Positions 53,506 through 64,000 of a stretch of 64,000 nt of DNA are shown piece after piece. The stretch is from positions 1-64,000 of the forward strand of contig NZ_JAPDPD010000002.1 in NCBI RefSeq assembly GCF_026283965.1. Reading direction: 5' to 3'. The first letter of the stretch is position 1. The number at the start of each line of letters is the position of its first letter. The notes beneath the pieces are model-generated. The model was not told the DNA's origin. It did not search any database and was given only the letters and a program-made list of their open reading frames with translations. Source of the DNA: Dyella subtropica (GTDB taxonomy: Bacteria; Pseudomonadota; Gammaproteobacteria; Xanthomonadales; Rhodanobacteraceae). The translations under genes and the position numbers were made by a program.

Positions 53506-54700
53506 ACTCGCAGACTGGATGGCGCGGCACTTCACCGCCCTGCACCTGTTTCAGTACATCACCTTCCGCACCATCATGGCCGCGCTCACGGCGCTGTCCA
53601 TGTCGCTGCTGCTCGGTCCCGTGTTGATCCGCAAGCTGGCCGCGCTCAAAGCCGGGCAGGTGGTGCGCAAGGATGGTCCGCAGACCCACTTGTCCAAGGC
53701 CGGTACGCCGACCATGGGCGGTGTGATGATCCTGCTCGCGGTGGCCATCGCCACCTTGCTGTGGGCGGATCTGCACAACCGCTATGTGTGGGTGGTGCTG
53801 GCGGTACTGATCAGCTTCGGCGTGATCGGCTTCTACGACGACTACAAGAAGCTGGTGCTGAAGGACAGTCGCGGTCTGGCTTCGCGCTGGAAGTATTTCT
53901 GGCAATCCGTGTTCGGTTTGATCGCCGCGCTGTTCCTCTATTTCACTGCGCCGACCACGCCGCCACCCTGCGCCAAACCCGTCGTTGCCATCGTGCAGCA
54001 TGTGGAAACCACGGCGACGTCGCTAAGCAACCGCATCATCACCGAACCTGCCGCGGCTACGCCGGTATGTGCCAAGGAAGTGGCCGAGACGGCGCTGTTC
54101 GTGCCGCTGTTCAAGCAGGTGGTGGTCCCGCTCGGCTTGTTCTTCGTAGTGCTGACTTACTTCATGATCGTGGGCTTCTCGAACGCGGTGAATCTCACCG
54201 ATGGCCTGGATGGTCTGGCGATCATGCCGACGGTGCTGGTGTCCGGCGCCCTGGGCGTGTTCGCCTACCTGGCCGGTAACCGTGTGTTCTCCGAATACCT
54301 CGGTATTCCCTCTATTCCCGGTGCGGGCGAGTTGGCGATCTTCTGCGGCGCACTATCCGGCGCGGGCCTGGGCTTCCTGTGGTTCAACACCTATCCGGCC
54401 CAGGTCTTCATGGGCGACGTCGGTGCGCTGGCGATCGGTGCTGCGCTGGCGGCCATCGCGGTGATCGTGAGGCAGGAGATCGTGCTGCTGATCATGGGCG
54501 GTGTGTTCGTGATGGAGACGGTCTCAGTGATGCTGCAGGTGGCGAGCTTCAAGCTCACTGGCAAGCGCATCTTCCGCATGGCGCCGATCCACCATCATTT
54601 CGAGTTGAAGGGCTGGCCCGAGCCTCGGGTGATCGTGCGTTTCTGGATCATCAGCGTCGTACTGGTGTTGATCGGCCTCGCCACGTTGAAGGTACGCTGA
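53495..54700 (+). CDS. mraY: Phospho-MurNAc-pentapeptide transferase MraY, with a long periplasmic insertion
   Basis: A 401-residue polytopic enzyme that moves phospho-MurNAc-pentapeptide to undecaprenyl phosphate (lipid I). Conserved cytoplasmic loops are intact: [20 protein letters not shown] with the catalytic aspartates, and [14 protein letters not shown]; the [11 protein letters not shown] histidine motif is near the end. It is about 40 residues longer than the E. coli enzyme. The excess lies at residues 150-195, between helices 4 and 5, an external loop with two cysteines in repeated CAK contexts ([18 protein letters not shown]). It overlaps murF and ftsW. In many relatives murD would follow; here ftsW does. 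Confidence 0.97.
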   Translation: MLLELADWMARHFTALHLFQYITFRTIMAALTALSMSLLLGPVLIRKLAALKAGQVVRKDGPQTHLSKAGTPTMGGVMILLAVAIATLLWADLHNRYVWVVLAVLISFGVIGFYDDYKKLVLKDSRGLASRWKYFWQSVFGLIAALFLYFTAPTTPPPCAKPVVAIVQHVETTATSLSNRIITEPAAATPVCAKEVAETALFVPLFKQVVVPLGLFFVVLTYFMIVGFSNAVNLTDGLDGLAIMPTVLVSGALGVFAYLAGNRVFSEYLGIPSIPGAGELAIFCGALSGAGLGFLWFNTYPAQVFMGDVGALAIGAALAAIAVIVRQEIVLLIMGGVFVMETVSVMLQVASFKLTGKRIFRMAPIHHHFELKGWPEPRVIVRFWIISVVLVLIGLATLKVR

Positions 54701-55947
54701 TGCTCTTCGACACCACCCAGGCAAAACGGCGACAGGGACCGCGGGGCAGCTTCGATCTGCCGCTGCTGGTCGCGCTCGTCGGTCTGGCCTGCGTGGGTCT
54801 GGTGATGATTACCTCGAGTTCCATTGCGGTGGCGGACAGCCAGCACATGGGGCCGTTCTATTTCCTCAAACGACACCTGATATTCCTTACCATGGGAATG
54901 GTGCTGGCCGGCGTGGCGATGCGCACCGAGCTGAAACTGCTGGAGAAGAACGCCTTCCTGCTGATGATGCTGGCCTTCATCCTGTTGCTGGCGGTGTTCC
55001 TGCCGTTCTTCGGCATGCGCCTCAACGGCGCGCGGCGCTGGCTCAATCTGATGGTCACCAGCTTCCAGCCGGTGGAGGCAGTGAAGCTGATCCTGGTGGT
55101 GTACATCGCCAGCTATCTGGTGCGGCACCGCGAGAGCGTGGAAACGCGCTTCCTTGGCCTGCTCAAGCCCATCATGGTCGCCGGCATCATCGTGCTGTTG
55201 CTGCTGGCGCAGCCGGACTTCGGCTCGGCCACGCTGGTGATTGCGGTGACCATCGCGATGGTGTGGCTGGGTGGCGCGCGGCCGATCTTCCTGTTCGGCA
55301 TGGGCCTGCCGCTGATGCCGCTGCTGGCCATCGCGGCGACCAGCGAAAGCTATCGCGTGAAGCGCCTCACTTCGTTCATGAACCCGTGGGAGCATCCGTT
55401 CACGGACGGCTTCCAGCTGACCCAGTCGCTGATGGCGATCGGTCGTGGCGAGTGGATGGGTGTGGGGCTCGGCTCCAGCGTATTGAAGTTGTCCTACCTG
55501 CCGGAAGCGCACACGGACTTCATTTTTGCCGTGATCTCTGAAGAACTCGGCCTGGCCGGCATCGTGCTGGTGATGAGCCTGTTCGCCCTGACGGTCGGGC
55601 GAGGCCTCTACATGGGCTTGAAGGGTGCGGAGGTGGGGCAGCGCTTCGCCGGTTACGTAGCCTTCGGTATCTCGCTGATGCTGGGCTTTCAGGCCATGGT
55701 GTCGATTGGCGTGAATCTTGGTGCGTTGCCGACCAAGGGCCTGACCCTGCCGTTGATCAGCTACGGCGGTTCGTCGATGGTGCTGACCTGCGCCATGGCG
55801 GGTGTGCTGTTGCGCGCTACCTACGAGATCAACCGCGCGTTGGATGCTCGCCATATGGCGACCCGCTCGCCTGCCGCCGCGGTACCTGATGCCAACGCTG
55901 CTGTCGCCACCGCGGCCGCGCGTGAGCACGAAATGGTGACCGCATGA
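54700..55947 (+). CDS. ftsW: Septal peptidoglycan glycosyltransferase FtsW
   Basis: A 415-residue SEDS protein with about ten helices. It has [36 protein letters not shown] with the conserved aspartate-like region, and [12 protein letters not shown]. It polymerises lipid II at the septum with FtsI. ATG at 54700 overlaps the mraY TGA (TGATG). The C-terminal 40 residues are Ala-rich and cytoplasmic. Confidence 0.96.
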   Translation: MLFDTTQAKRRQGPRGSFDLPLLVALVGLACVGLVMITSSSIAVADSQHMGPFYFLKRHLIFLTMGMVLAGVAMRTELKLLEKNAFLLMMLAFILLLAVFLPFFGMRLNGARRWLNLMVTSFQPVEAVKLILVVYIASYLVRHRESVETRFLGLLKPIMVAGIIVLLLLAQPDFGSATLVIAVTIAMVWLGGARPIFLFGMGLPLMPLLAIAATSESYRVKRLTSFMNPWEHPFTDGFQLTQSLMAIGRGEWMGVGLGSSVLKLSYLPEAHTDFIFAVISEELGLAGIVLVMSLFALTVGRGLYMGLKGAEVGQRFAGYVAFGISLMLGFQAMVSIGVNLGALPTKGLTLPLISYGGSSMVLTCAMAGVLLRATYEINRALDARHMATRSPAAAVPDANAAVATAAAREHEMVTA

Positions 55948-57038
55948 GCGCGAACAAGGTGGCACCCGTGTTGATCATGGCCGGCGGTACCGGCGGCCAT
56001 ATCTTCCCCGGCCTGGCTGTGGCGGAAACGTTGCGCACGCAGGGTGTGCCGGTCGTGTGGCTGGGGGCCGTGGGTGGCATGGAAACCAAGGTGGTGCCGG
56101 GGCACGGCATCACTCTCAAAACGGTGCCGGTGGGTGGCTTGCGCGGCAAGGGCCTGAAGACGCGCTTGCTGGCGCCTTTGATGCTGGCGCGCGCGCTGTT
56201 CGCTTCGCTGCGGGTGATGCTGTCGGTAAGGCCGCGCAGCGTGCTGTCGATGGGCGGCTACGTGGCCGGCCCTGGTGGGGTGGCCGCGTGGCTGCTGCGC
56301 CGGCCGTTGCTGGTGCACGAGCAGAATCGTGTGGCGGGATACACCAATCGCAAGTTGGCCGTCCATGCGCAGCGCGTGCTGGCTGGCTTCAGCGATGTAC
56401 TGCCGAATGCCGAGTGGGTGGGCAACCCCGTGCGCAGCGCGATCGCCTCCCTGCAGGTGCCGGCCGTACGCATGGCTGGGCGTCAGGGAAGTGGGCGCCT
56501 GTTGGTGCTTGGTGGCAGCCTGGGCGCACGTGCGCTCAACGTTTCGCTGCCGCAGGCGCTGGCTCAGCTGCCGGCCGCGCAGCGCCCTGAAGTGCTGCAT
56601 CAGTGCGGTAGCCGTGGCATCGACGAAACGCGCGACGCCTACGCTAAGGCGGGGGTTGCGGCGCAGATCGTGCCCTTCATCGAGGACATGGCCGGTGCCT
56701 ACGCCTGGGCTGACCTTACCGTTTGCCGGGCTGGCGCACTGACCCTGGCCGAACTCACTGCTGCCGGCCTCGGCGCGGTACTCGTGCCTTTCCCTTATGC
56801 GGTGGACGACCACCAGACCCGCAACGCCGAAGCCTTGGTGGCGGTTGGTGCGGCTGAAGTGATGCAGGAGTCTGCTCTGAAAGATGAACCATTGGATGTA
56901 CAGCAACTCGCGCAGCGCCTGCACGCGCTGCTGGAAAATCGCCCGCGGATGCTCGCCATGGCCGAGGCGGCGCGCACGCTGGCCAAGCCGGATGCAGCTG
57001 CTGTGATCGCCCGTGCCTGCATGGAGGTGAATGCATGA
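55944..57038 (+). CDS. murG: UDP-GlcNAc:lipid I transferase MurG
   Basis: A 364-residue GT28 enzyme at the inner membrane that makes lipid II. It shows [17 protein letters not shown] (about 12-28), [13 protein letters not shown], a second glycine loop [13 protein letters not shown] and the donor-site segment [15 protein letters not shown]. Four-base overlaps with ftsW and murC. Confidence 0.97.
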   Translation: MSANKVAPVLIMAGGTGGHIFPGLAVAETLRTQGVPVVWLGAVGGMETKVVPGHGITLKTVPVGGLRGKGLKTRLLAPLMLARALFASLRVMLSVRPRSVLSMGGYVAGPGGVAAWLLRRPLLVHEQNRVAGYTNRKLAVHAQRVLAGFSDVLPNAEWVGNPVRSAIASLQVPAVRMAGRQGSGRLLVLGGSLGARALNVSLPQALAQLPAAQRPEVLHQCGSRGIDETRDAYAKAGVAAQIVPFIEDMAGAYAWADLTVCRAGALTLAELTAAGLGAVLVPFPYAVDDHQTRNAEALVAVGAAEVMQESALKDEPLDVQQLAQRLHALLENRPRMLAMAEAARTLAKPDAAAVIARACMEVNA

Positions 57039-58477
57039 CGCCGCGTCGCTTGCTCTCACACGAAGATTTGATGGCCACGTTCCAGCGCGTGCACTTCATC
57101 GGCATCGGCGGCGTCGGCATGAGCGGCATCGCCGAGGTGCTGCATAACCTCGGCTACGCCGTCTCCGGTTCCGACAAGTCAAATTCGCTGATCGCGCAGC
57201 GCTTGCAGCGGCTGGGCGTTACCGTGCATGTCGGTCACGCCGCCGAACACATTGGCGACGCGGACGTGGTGGTGACTTCCAGCGCGATCCGCCAGGACAA
57301 CCCGGAATTGGTCGCCGCGCGTGCCGCACGTATCCCGGTGGTGCCGCGCGCCGAGATGCTTGGCGAGCTGATGCGCTTCCGCCGAGGCATCGCCATTGCT
57401 GGCACGCATGGCAAGACCACCACCACTAGCCTTACCGCCAGTGTGCTGGCCGAAGCCAACTACGATCCGACCTTCGTCATCGGTGGGCAGCTCAACGCCG
57501 CCGGTGCGAATGCGCGGCTCGGCACCGGCCAGTATCTGGTCGCCGAAGCGGACGAGTCGGACGGCTCGTTCCTGATGCTGTCGCCAGTGATTGCCGCAGT
57601 CACCAATATCGACGCCGATCACCTGGAGAACTACCAGGGCGATTTCGCGCTGGTGAAGAAGGCCTTCGCCGATTTCCTGCATCGCCTGCCGTTCTACGGC
57701 CTGGCCGTGTTGTGCGTGGACGATGCGGAAGTGGCCGAACTGGCCAAGGCCACCACGCGCCGCGTGATGACCTACGGCATCGACGCGAATGACGCCGACG
57801 TGCGCGCGATCAACCTATCGCAGCGCGGCTTCGAAATGCATTTCGACCTGCTATTGCCGGGCCGTGCGAAAGCGTTGCCGGTGAAGCTCAACCTTCCGGG
57901 TCGGCATAACGTGCTCAACGCGCTGGCTGCGGCAGCTATCGGCTGGCAGCTGGGCGTGGAAGCGGAAGCGATCGCGCGCGCGCTGGAGCATTTCCAGGGC
58001 GTGGGCCGCCGCTTCCACCGTCGCGGCGAAATCGCACTCGATAAGGGCACCGCGCTGCTGGTCGACGACTATGGCCACCATCCGCGTGAGCTCGCCGCGG
58101 TATTTGCTGCAGCGCGCGGCGGCTGGCCGGAGCGACGACTGGTGGTGGGCTTTCAGCCGCATCGCTATAGCCGTACGCGCGATCTGCTGGACGACTTCGC
58201 CAATGTGCTGGCCGAAGCCGACGTTCTGGTCTTGACGGACGTCTATCCGGCCGGCGAGGCGCCGATTGCGGGCGCCGACGGTCGCGCGCTTGCTCGTGCG
58301 GTGCGCGCGCGCGGCAAAGTCGACCCGGTGCTGATCGATCACCCGCGTGAGTTCAAAGACACCCTGCCGGCGCTGTTGCGCGACGGCGACCTGTTGCTGC
58401 TGCTCGGGGCCGGCGATATCGGCTCGGCGGCGGTGGAGCTGGCCCTGGCCGGCCATTTGAAGACGAGCAAAGCATGA
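57035..58477 (+). CDS. murC: UDP-MurNAc:L-alanine ligase MurC
   Basis: A 480-residue Mur ligase adding L-Ala to UDP-MurNAc. It has [19 protein letters not shown] at the start, ATP loop [11 protein letters not shown] (about 126-136), [10 protein letters not shown] and DDYGHHPRE. The ATG at 57035 gives the usual ATGA overlap; an internal ATG (57071) would also give a complete protein. Confidence 0.97.
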   Translation: MTPRRLLSHEDLMATFQRVHFIGIGGVGMSGIAEVLHNLGYAVSGSDKSNSLIAQRLQRLGVTVHVGHAAEHIGDADVVVTSSAIRQDNPELVAARAARIPVVPRAEMLGELMRFRRGIAIAGTHGKTTTTSLTASVLAEANYDPTFVIGGQLNAAGANARLGTGQYLVAEADESDGSFLMLSPVIAAVTNIDADHLENYQGDFALVKKAFADFLHRLPFYGLAVLCVDDAEVAELAKATTRRVMTYGIDANDADVRAINLSQRGFEMHFDLLLPGRAKALPVKLNLPGRHNVLNALAAAAIGWQLGVEAEAIARALEHFQGVGRRFHRRGEIALDKGTALLVDDYGHHPRELAAVFAAARGGWPERRLVVGFQPHRYSRTRDLLDDFANVLAEADVLVLTDVYPAGEAPIAGADGRALARAVRARGKVDPVLIDHPREFKDTLPALLRDGDLLLLLGAGDIGSAAVELALAGHLKTSKA

Positions 58478-59421
58478 AGACCATTACCGATCCCGCACAG
58501 TTTGGCCGCGTCGCCGTCGTTTTGGGCGGAAGCTCGGCCGAGCGTGAGGTGTCACTGGATTCCGGCCGCAATGTGTTGGCGGCCTTGCAGGCGCGTGGCG
58601 TGGATGCGCATGCCATCGATGGCATCCCGGCGCTGCTCGACGCCGTGCGGGCAGGGCATTTCGCCCGCGTGTTCAACATTCTGCACGGCGGCGGCGGCGA
58701 AAACGGCGAGCTGCAAGGCGCGCTGCAGTCGTTGCGTGTGCCGTTCACCGGTTCGGGCGTGCTCGGTTCGGCGTTGTCGCTGGACAAGATCCGCGCCAAG
58801 CAAGTGTGGTTGTCGCTGGGTCTGCCGACGCCGCGCTTCAAGGCGCTGCCGCGCGGTGCCGATGTGCATGCCGCCGCGCGCGAGATCGGTTTTCCGTTGA
58901 TTGTGAAACCCGCCTGGGAAGGTTCCAGTGTCGGTGTCACGCGGGTCTTCGATGAGAAGGATCTTGATGCTGCCGTGGCGTTGGCTCAGCGTTATCCCGG
59001 CGATCTGCTGATGGAAACGCTGATCGAAGGCGATGCCAGCGAAGGTGGCGAATTCACGGTCGGCATCCTCGGCCGCGAAGTGTTGCCGACCATCAAGATC
59101 GTGCCGAAGGGCGACTACTACGACTACAACGCCAAGTACATCGCCGAGGACACGCAGTACATCTGCCCCGGCTTGAACGGCGGCGCTGAGCAGGAGATGC
59201 GTCAGCTGGCGCTGACTGCATTCGATGCGCTGGCCTGCAGCGGCTGGGGTCGCGTCGATGTGATGCGCGACCGTCACGGCAAGAACTGGCTGCTGGAAGT
59301 CAACACCGCGCCGGGCATGACGTCGCACTCGTTGGTGCCGAAGGCCGCCAAGGCCGTGGGAATCGACTACGAGACGCTGTGCTGGCGCGTACTGGAATCG
59401 AGCTTCCAGGAGGGTTCGTGA
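58474..59421 (+). CDS. ddl: D-alanine:D-alanine ligase
   Basis: A 315-residue ATP-grasp enzyme making D-Ala-D-Ala for MurF. It shows [48 protein letters not shown] and the C-terminal [17 protein letters not shown]. The length and position in the dcw cluster fit DdlB. Overlaps murC and ftsQ. Confidence 0.97.
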   Translation: MKTITDPAQFGRVAVVLGGSSAEREVSLDSGRNVLAALQARGVDAHAIDGIPALLDAVRAGHFARVFNILHGGGGENGELQGALQSLRVPFTGSGVLGSALSLDKIRAKQVWLSLGLPTPRFKALPRGADVHAAAREIGFPLIVKPAWEGSSVGVTRVFDEKDLDAAVALAQRYPGDLLMETLIEGDASEGGEFTVGILGREVLPTIKIVPKGDYYDYNAKYIAEDTQYICPGLNGGAEQEMRQLALTAFDALACSGWGRVDVMRDRHGKNWLLEVNTAPGMTSHSLVPKAAKAVGIDYETLCWRVLESSFQEGS

Positions 59422-60161
59422 GGGGAACCATCCGCCTCGTTGCCTGGTGTCTGGCCATCGCGTTGGTGGCACTGCCGATTGTCGGCGTGCTGCGCGGGTG
59501 GTTTGCGGCCAATCGTTGGCCTGTGACCCAGTTGACGGTGCAGGCCGAGTTCAAGCACGTGAGTGCGGATGACGTCCGTGCCGCCGTGCTGCCGCGTCTC
59601 GGCAAGGGTTTCTTCGCGCTCGATCTGGATGCCGTGCAAAAGGCCGTCGCCGCGTTGCCATGGGTGGAATCGGTCGAGGCGCGCAAGCGCTGGCCCGACA
59701 TGCTGCTGCTGCGCATCTATGAGCGCCAGCCGTTTGCGCGCTGGAACGACAAGCAATTGATCAGCCGCCAGGGCCTGGTGTTCGACGCGCCGCAAGCCGA
59801 TGCCAACGAGAACCTGCCCAGCTTGCATGGTCCCGACGCGCGTTTGGCCGAGGTGGTGAGTTTCTACGCCGAAACGCAGAAGGCATTCGGCGGCACGCAC
59901 GTGGGCATTGCCGGCGTGTCGCTGTCGGAGCGCGGCAGCTGGAGTCTGACCACGTCGACCGGCGCGCAGATCGTACTCGGCGATCGGGACCAGGCAGGAA
60001 GGCGTTTGCGTCGCTTCCTTGATGTCTATCCCCAATTGATGGCAGGCCGCACCGATGGTTTCGCCTATGCCGATCTTCGCTACACCAACGGATTTGCCGT
60101 GCGATGGCCGCAGTCGCAAGCACCGGCCGCCGTCACTACCAGAGGCACGCCCCGCACATGA
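59418..60161 (+). CDS. ftsQ: Cell division protein FtsQ
   Basis: A 247-residue bitopic protein: one helix ([20 protein letters not shown]), a POTRA domain ([20 protein letters not shown] to [14 protein letters not shown]) and a beta domain with [13 protein letters not shown]. It scaffolds FtsB and FtsL. GTG at 59418 is chosen for the AGGAGG site and the overlap with ddl. Confidence 0.93.
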   Translation: MRGTIRLVAWCLAIALVALPIVGVLRGWFAANRWPVTQLTVQAEFKHVSADDVRAAVLPRLGKGFFALDLDAVQKAVAALPWVESVEARKRWPDMLLLRIYERQPFARWNDKQLISRQGLVFDAPQADANENLPSLHGPDARLAEVVSFYAETQKAFGGTHVGIAGVSLSERGSWSLTTSTGAQIVLGDRDQAGRRLRRFLDVYPQLMAGRTDGFAYADLRYTNGFAVRWPQSQAPAAVTTRGTPRT

Positions 60162-61390
60162 AAACCCGTAACGACAAGCAGCTGGTCGTTGGCCTGGATA
60201 TCGGCACCTCCAAGGTGGTGGCCATTGTGGGCGAGTACGAACCGGGCGAGCCGATCGAGGTGATCGGCATCGGCACCCACGTGTCGCGCGGTCTCAAGCG
60301 TGGCTCGGTGGTGGATATCGAATCGACCGTGCACTCGATTCAGCGCGCGGTGGAAGAGGCCGAGCTGATGGCGGGCTGCGATATTCGCTCCGTCTATGCC
60401 TCGATCTCCGGCAGCCACCTGGAGACTAAGAACTCGCACGGCACGGCGCCGATCCGTGATCGCGAAGTGACGCCGGGCGATCTGGACCAGGTGCTGGAGG
60501 CCGCCAGCGCGGTGGCGATCCCGGCTGACCGCAAGGTTCTTTATAAGGAGTCGCAGGAGTACCGCATCGACGGTCAGGACGGTATCCGTTCGCCGGTCGG
60601 CATGAGCGGTGTGCGTCTGGAGGCCAGCGTGCATCTGGTGACAGGCGCGGCGGCTGCGGTGCAGAACATCAGCAAGTGCATCCAGCGCTGCGGGCTCACG
60701 GTGGATGAACTGGTGCCTTCCTCGGTGGCCAGTGCGAAATCAGTGCTGACCGATGACGAGCGCGAGCTGGGCGTGTGCCTGGTCGATATAGGCGCTGGCA
60801 CCACCGACATCGCTATCTACACCCAGGGTTCGATCCGCTATACCAAGTCGCTGCCGGTGGGTGGCGATCAGGTCACCAACGATATTGCCTACGGCGTGCA
60901 TACGCCGACCGCACATGCGGAGGAGATCAAGATCAAGTACGCCTGCGCGCTGGCGCAGCTTGCTCACGCGGAAGAAACCATTCAGGTGCCCAGCGTCGGC
61001 GATCGACCGCCGCGTCGCCTGGCCCGCCAGTCGCTCGCGCAGAGCGTGCAGGCGCGCTACGAGGAAATTTTCGAAATGGTGCAGGACGAACTGCGCCGCT
61101 CCGGCTACGAGAGTTTGGTAGCGGCGGGCGTTGTGCTCACCGGTGGCGCCTCGCGCATGGAAGGTGCGCTGGAGCTGGCTGAAGAGATTTTCCACAAGAT
61201 GGTGCGCATCGGCGTGCCGCAGCACGTGAGCGGTCTCGGCGAAGTCGTCGCCACTCCCCTGCATTCCACCGGCGTGGGCCTGCTGCTGCATGGCGCGCGT
61301 TCGGGTGGCATGCGCTCGGGCGGTACGGGCGGTGGCAGCGTCGGTGGGCTGGTCGAGAAGCTGCGCGGCTGGTTGGCCAAGAATTTCTGA
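60158..61390 (+). CDS. ftsA: Cell division protein FtsA
   Basis: A 410-residue actin-like protein tethering FtsZ to the membrane. It has VVGLDIGTSKVVAIVGEYE, the phosphate loop LVDIGAGTTDIAIYTQG and VLTGGASRMEGALELAEEIF. The C-terminus GLVEKLRGWLAKNF is the amphipathic membrane-targeting helix. Overlaps ftsQ by 4 bases. Confidence 0.97.
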   Translation: MKTRNDKQLVVGLDIGTSKVVAIVGEYEPGEPIEVIGIGTHVSRGLKRGSVVDIESTVHSIQRAVEEAELMAGCDIRSVYASISGSHLETKNSHGTAPIRDREVTPGDLDQVLEAASAVAIPADRKVLYKESQEYRIDGQDGIRSPVGMSGVRLEASVHLVTGAAAAVQNISKCIQRCGLTVDELVPSSVASAKSVLTDDERELGVCLVDIGAGTTDIAIYTQGSIRYTKSLPVGGDQVTNDIAYGVHTPTAHAEEIKIKYACALAQLAHAEETIQVPSVGDRPPRRLARQSLAQSVQARYEEIFEMVQDELRRSGYESLVAAGVVLTGGASRMEGALELAEEIFHKMVRIGVPQHVSGLGEVVATPLHSTGVGLLLHGARSGGMRSGGTGGGSVGGLVEKLRGWLAKNF

Positions 61391-61450
61391 GCGGATAAGG
61401 GCGTAGCTCTTTCCGACTGACGACTACGAGTGGCGCAGGAGGCGCCGCCA

Positions 61451-61472
61451 TGGGTGAATGGATGTTCACCCA
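61451..61472 (+). promoter_or_regulatory. Hairpin in the ftsA-ftsZ gap
   Basis: TGGGTGAA-TGGATG-TTCACCCA is a perfect 8-bp stem in the 151-base ftsA-ftsZ space, about 70 bases before ftsZ. There is no T-run; it may be an RNA processing or stability element that helps set the FtsA/FtsZ ratio. Confidence 0.4.
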
Positions 61473-61541
61473 CCACCACCGGCCGACAGGAGTTGGACCG
61501 CGTGGTTACAACGACAACGAAAGCTCTACGGAGGACGGGAA

Positions 61542-62729
61542 ATGTTTGAACTGATCGAAAAACTCGCACCAAATGCAGTGATCAAGGTCATTGGCGTCGG
61601 TGGCGGCGGCGGCAACGCTGTGGCCCACATGCTCAATGCAAACATCGAGGGCGTCGAGTTCGTCGTCGCCAACACCGACGCGCAGGCCATGAAGAGCTGT
61701 GGCTCGCGTACCCATCTACAACTCGGCGGTAACGTCACCAAGGGTCTCGGTGCCGGTGCCAATCCGGAAGTGGGCCGCCAGGCTGCACTGGAAGATCGTG
61801 AGCGCATCGAGGAAATGCTCGAGGGCGCCGACATGGTGTTCATCACCGCTGGCATGGGTGGTGGCACCGGCACCGGCGCTGCGCCTGTGGTGGCGCAGCT
61901 GGCCAAGGAGAAGGGCATCCTGACCGTGGCCGTGGTGACCAAGCCGTTCCCATTCGAAGGCCGTCGCCGCATGCAGGTCGCCCTGAAGGGCATCGAGGAC
62001 CTGTCGCAGCATGTCGACTCGCTGATCACCGTGCCGAACGAGAAGCTGCTGTCGGTGCTCGGTCGTGAGGTCACTCTTCTTAATGCGTTCAAGGCCGCCA
62101 ATGACGTGTTGCAGGGCGCCGTGCAGGGTATCGCCGACTTGATCACCGCCCCGGGCCTGATCAACGTCGACTTTGCTGACGTGCGCACCGTGATGTCCGA
62201 GATGGGTATGGCCATGATGGGTTCGGGCACCGCTCGTGGCGATGACCGCGCTCAGGCCGCCGCAGAGGCTGCGATCAACAACCCGCTGCTGGAAGACGTC
62301 AACCTCAATGGTGCCTGCGGCATCCTGGTGAACGTCACCGCGGGTCCGAACCTGACCATGCGCGAGTTTGATGAGATCGGTCGCGTCATCCATGATTTCG
62401 CCAGCGAAGACGCTACCGTGGTCATTGGTACCTCGCTCGACCCGGAAATGCAGGACGACGTGCGCGTGACAGTGGTGGCCACCGGCCTCAACCGCGCCAC
62501 GGTTCGCCAGCCGGTGCGTCCGGTAGTGACCCAACAGGTGGAGATGCGCCAGCGTCCGCGCCCAGTGGTGCTGCGCACCGGTACCGGCAACGAAGTGGTC
62601 GACTACGCTCAGCCGGATGTCGTCGCCAGCACCACCAGCCGCCACGACACAGCCGCACCGGCCAAGGGCTCGGATCCCAGCTTCGACTATCTGGACATTC
62701 CGGCCTTCCTGCGTCGCCAAGCCGATTGA
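61542..62729 (+). CDS. ftsZ: Cell division GTPase FtsZ
   Basis: A 395-residue tubulin homologue that forms the Z ring. It has [12 protein letters not shown], the GTP signature [14 protein letters not shown] (about 106-119), a T7-loop region around [11 protein letters not shown], and a C-terminal conserved peptide [12 protein letters not shown] for FtsA/ZipA binding. The ATG at 61542 has a GGAGG site 9-10 bases upstream. Confidence 0.98.
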   Translation: MFELIEKLAPNAVIKVIGVGGGGGNAVAHMLNANIEGVEFVVANTDAQAMKSCGSRTHLQLGGNVTKGLGAGANPEVGRQAALEDRERIEEMLEGADMVFITAGMGGGTGTGAAPVVAQLAKEKGILTVAVVTKPFPFEGRRRMQVALKGIEDLSQHVDSLITVPNEKLLSVLGREVTLLNAFKAANDVLQGAVQGIADLITAPGLINVDFADVRTVMSEMGMAMMGSGTARGDDRAQAAAEAAINNPLLEDVNLNGACGILVNVTAGPNLTMREFDEIGRVIHDFASEDATVVIGTSLDPEMQDDVRVTVVATGLNRATVRQPVRPVVTQQVEMRQRPRPVVLRTGTGNEVVDYAQPDVVASTTSRHDTAAPAKGSDPSFDYLDIPAFLRRQAD

Positions 62730-63171
62730 GAAAAAAATGTTCAAAAAGGAGTGAACAAACGTCAGATTGACTTGTCAGTCACACAACCCATTGGGCGCGT
62801 ACTGCAAAGTTTGCGTTCAAGTCGCCCTGGTTTCGTCAGGGGGAAGGGCTGACGCCAGTCTGGATTGCTCCAGGAAGTTGTGACAAGACTGTGCGTCTGG
62901 GATGACGCATGACTGGCCAGAAACAACGTTTCTTGGCGGGTCCAATGCTCCGCCGCCGGATTCCCGTCCCGGCGCGGGGCATTGTGTCGACCCTAACCAT
63001 CTGACGGAATTGAGGTATTTAGCTGTTCATGGCGCCAATGGCTACCTTTCAAGGATGAAAGGAAGATGAAAGCGTGGACAGTCTGTACGGGCCGGTTTGC
63101 TTTTTCAGTGGTTAAGACTGTGTTAGCATCCGTCCCCTGTTGGCTGCTGCCCCTTGCAGGTACCAAATAAA
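62730..63171 (+). other. ftsZ-lpxC intergenic region with structured segment
   Basis: About 440 bases with no convincing gene. A GC-rich hairpin with CAATGC/GCATTG at its base spans 62943-62984, and a smaller stem TGCGTC/GACGCA lies at 62892-62909; these could be a terminator of the dcw transcript or part of a small RNA. A possible lpxC promoter is TTGCTT (63097-63102) and TGTTAG (63121-63126), 18 bases apart. Confidence 0.45.
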
Positions 63172-64000
63172 ATGATCAAGCAGCGTACGCTCAAGAACAT
63201 CATCCGTGCCACCGGAGTCGGTCTGCATACCGGCGACAAGGTGTACATGACGCTTCGGCCGGCCGCGCCAAACACGGGCATCGTGTTTCGCCGCACCGAC
63301 CTCAATCCTCCGGTAGAAATCGCTGCACGCCCCAACAACGTCGGCGACACGCGTTTGTCGACCACGCTGGTCAATGGTGATGTGCGGGTCTCCACGGTGG
63401 AGCATCTGCTTTCCGCGATGGCGGGCTTGGGCATCGACAATGCTTATGTCGATCTGTCGGCGCCGGAAGTGCCGATCATGGACGGCAGCGCGGGTCCCTT
63501 CGTGTTTCTGCTGCAGTCCGCGGGTATCGAAGAACAAACCACCGCCAAGCGCTTCATTCGTATCAAGAAGCCGATCAAGGTGCAGGAAGGCGACAAGTGG
63601 GCGAGCTTTGAGCCATTTGAAGGCTTCAAGGTCGGCTTCTCGATCGAGTTCAATCACCCGATCATCAGCAAGCGTACTTCGCGTGCCGAAATCGACTTCT
63701 CCACCACCTCCTTTGTGAAGGAAGTGAGTCGCGCACGTACCTTCGGCTTCATGCGCGACATCGAAATGCTGCGCGAACACAACCTCGCGCTCGGCGGTTC
63801 GATGGACAACGCCGTGGTGCTGGACGACTACCGCGTGCTCAACGAAGACGGCCTCCGTTACGAGGACGAGTTTGTGAAGCACAAGATTCTCGACGCGATC
63901 GGCGATCTTTACCTGCTGGGTCACAGCCTGATCGGTGCCTACTACGCGCACAAGTCCGGGCATGAGCTCAACAACAAGCTGCTGCGGACCTTGATGGCGG
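63172..64000 (+). CDS. lpxC: UDP-3-O-acyl-GlcNAc deacetylase LpxC (3' end beyond window)
   Basis: The first 276 codons of the zinc deacetylase committing UDP-GlcNAc to lipid A. It starts [20 protein letters not shown], with zinc-site [12 protein letters not shown] (His about 78) and [14 protein letters not shown] (His and Asp about 237/241), and the [10 protein letters not shown] segment. The gene runs off the right edge; about 25-30 residues are missing. ATG at 63172 is set by family alignment; the ribosome site is weak. The dcw-lpxC order is conserved in gammaproteobacteria. Confidence 0.97.
   Translation, partial: MIKQRTLKNIIRATGVGLHTGDKVYMTLRPAAPNTGIVFRRTDLNPPVEIAARPNNVGDTRLSTTLVNGDVRVSTVEHLLSAMAGLGIDNAYVDLSAPEVPIMDGSAGPFVFLLQSAGIEEQTTAKRFIRIKKPIKVQEGDKWASFEPFEGFKVGFSIEFNHPIISKRTSRAEIDFSTTSFVKEVSRARTFGFMRDIEMLREHNLALGGSMDNAVVLDDYRVLNEDGLRYEDEFVKHKILDAIGDLYLLGHSLIGAYYAHKSGHELNNKLLRTLMA

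Noticed and set aside
54595-55965. 456-codon open frame on the minus strand opposite ftsW
   Set aside because: His/Gln-rich mirror of a membrane protein gene; no start signal or domain.

Overview
The window is a GC-rich chromosomal segment of a gammaproteobacterium, most likely a member of the Rhodanobacteraceae/Xanthomonadaceae (order Xanthomonadales/Lysobacterales; a Dyella, Luteibacter, Rhodanobacter or Frateuria-like organism). This is inferred from the Xanthomonadales-type bacteria-killing type IV secretion system (X-T4SS), the order rsmI - rnpB - mraZ - division/cell-wall (dcw) cluster, a dcw cluster lacking murD, and palindromic 'GTAGGAGC...' intergenic repeats typical of the group. 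No sequence search was possible, so genus is not claimed.

Region 1 (1-19159) is core metabolism: ahcY behind a clear SAH riboswitch, a MarR regulator divergent from an S9 prolyl-oligopeptidase-type peptidase, ppc, a UPF0114 membrane protein, the ABC-F ATPase Uup, a DacC/PBP5-like D,D-carboxypeptidase convergent on metK (sharing a bidirectional terminator), a class I methyltransferase, dusB, an NupG-like symporter, a LysE exporter and a GlcD-type FAD oxidase. Several intergenic spaces hold palindromic repeats; one repeat supplies the stop codon of the FAD oxidase.

Region 2 (19218-42433, all on the minus strand) is a complete X-T4SS in the order virB7-B8-B9-B10-B11-B1-B2-B3-B4-B5-B6, then accessory secreted proteins, then four toxin modules, then virD4. 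VirB7 is long and carries a C-terminal N0-like domain. Four effectors end in the XVIPCD secretion domain read by VirD4: an M23 endopeptidase, two GH19 muramidase/chitinase-like enzymes and a class 3 lipase. Each is preceded in the transcript by a gene for a periplasmic protein or lipoprotein, the expected immunity protein. No relaxase or oriT-like gene is present, so the system looks dedicated to killing rather than conjugation. Between virB6 and the toxin modules lies a family of DUF4189-like secreted proteins: two intact copies and two decayed remnants, one N-terminal and one C-terminal.

Region 3 (42434-45445): an untranslated stretch upstream of virB7, then a decayed tandem duplicate of yraN, intact yraN and lpoA. 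The duplication sits exactly at the edge of the T4SS locus.

Region 4 (45534-64000, plus strand): rsmI, RNase P RNA, then the dcw cluster mraZ-rsmH-ftsL-ftsI-murE-murF-mraY-ftsW-murG-murC-ddl-ftsQ-ftsA-ftsZ and the start of lpxC. A consensus sigma70 promoter and four MraZ-type repeats at exact 10-bp spacing precede mraZ; most genes overlap by 1-4 bases. murD and murB are absent from the cluster, and MraY has an extra periplasmic loop with two cysteines.
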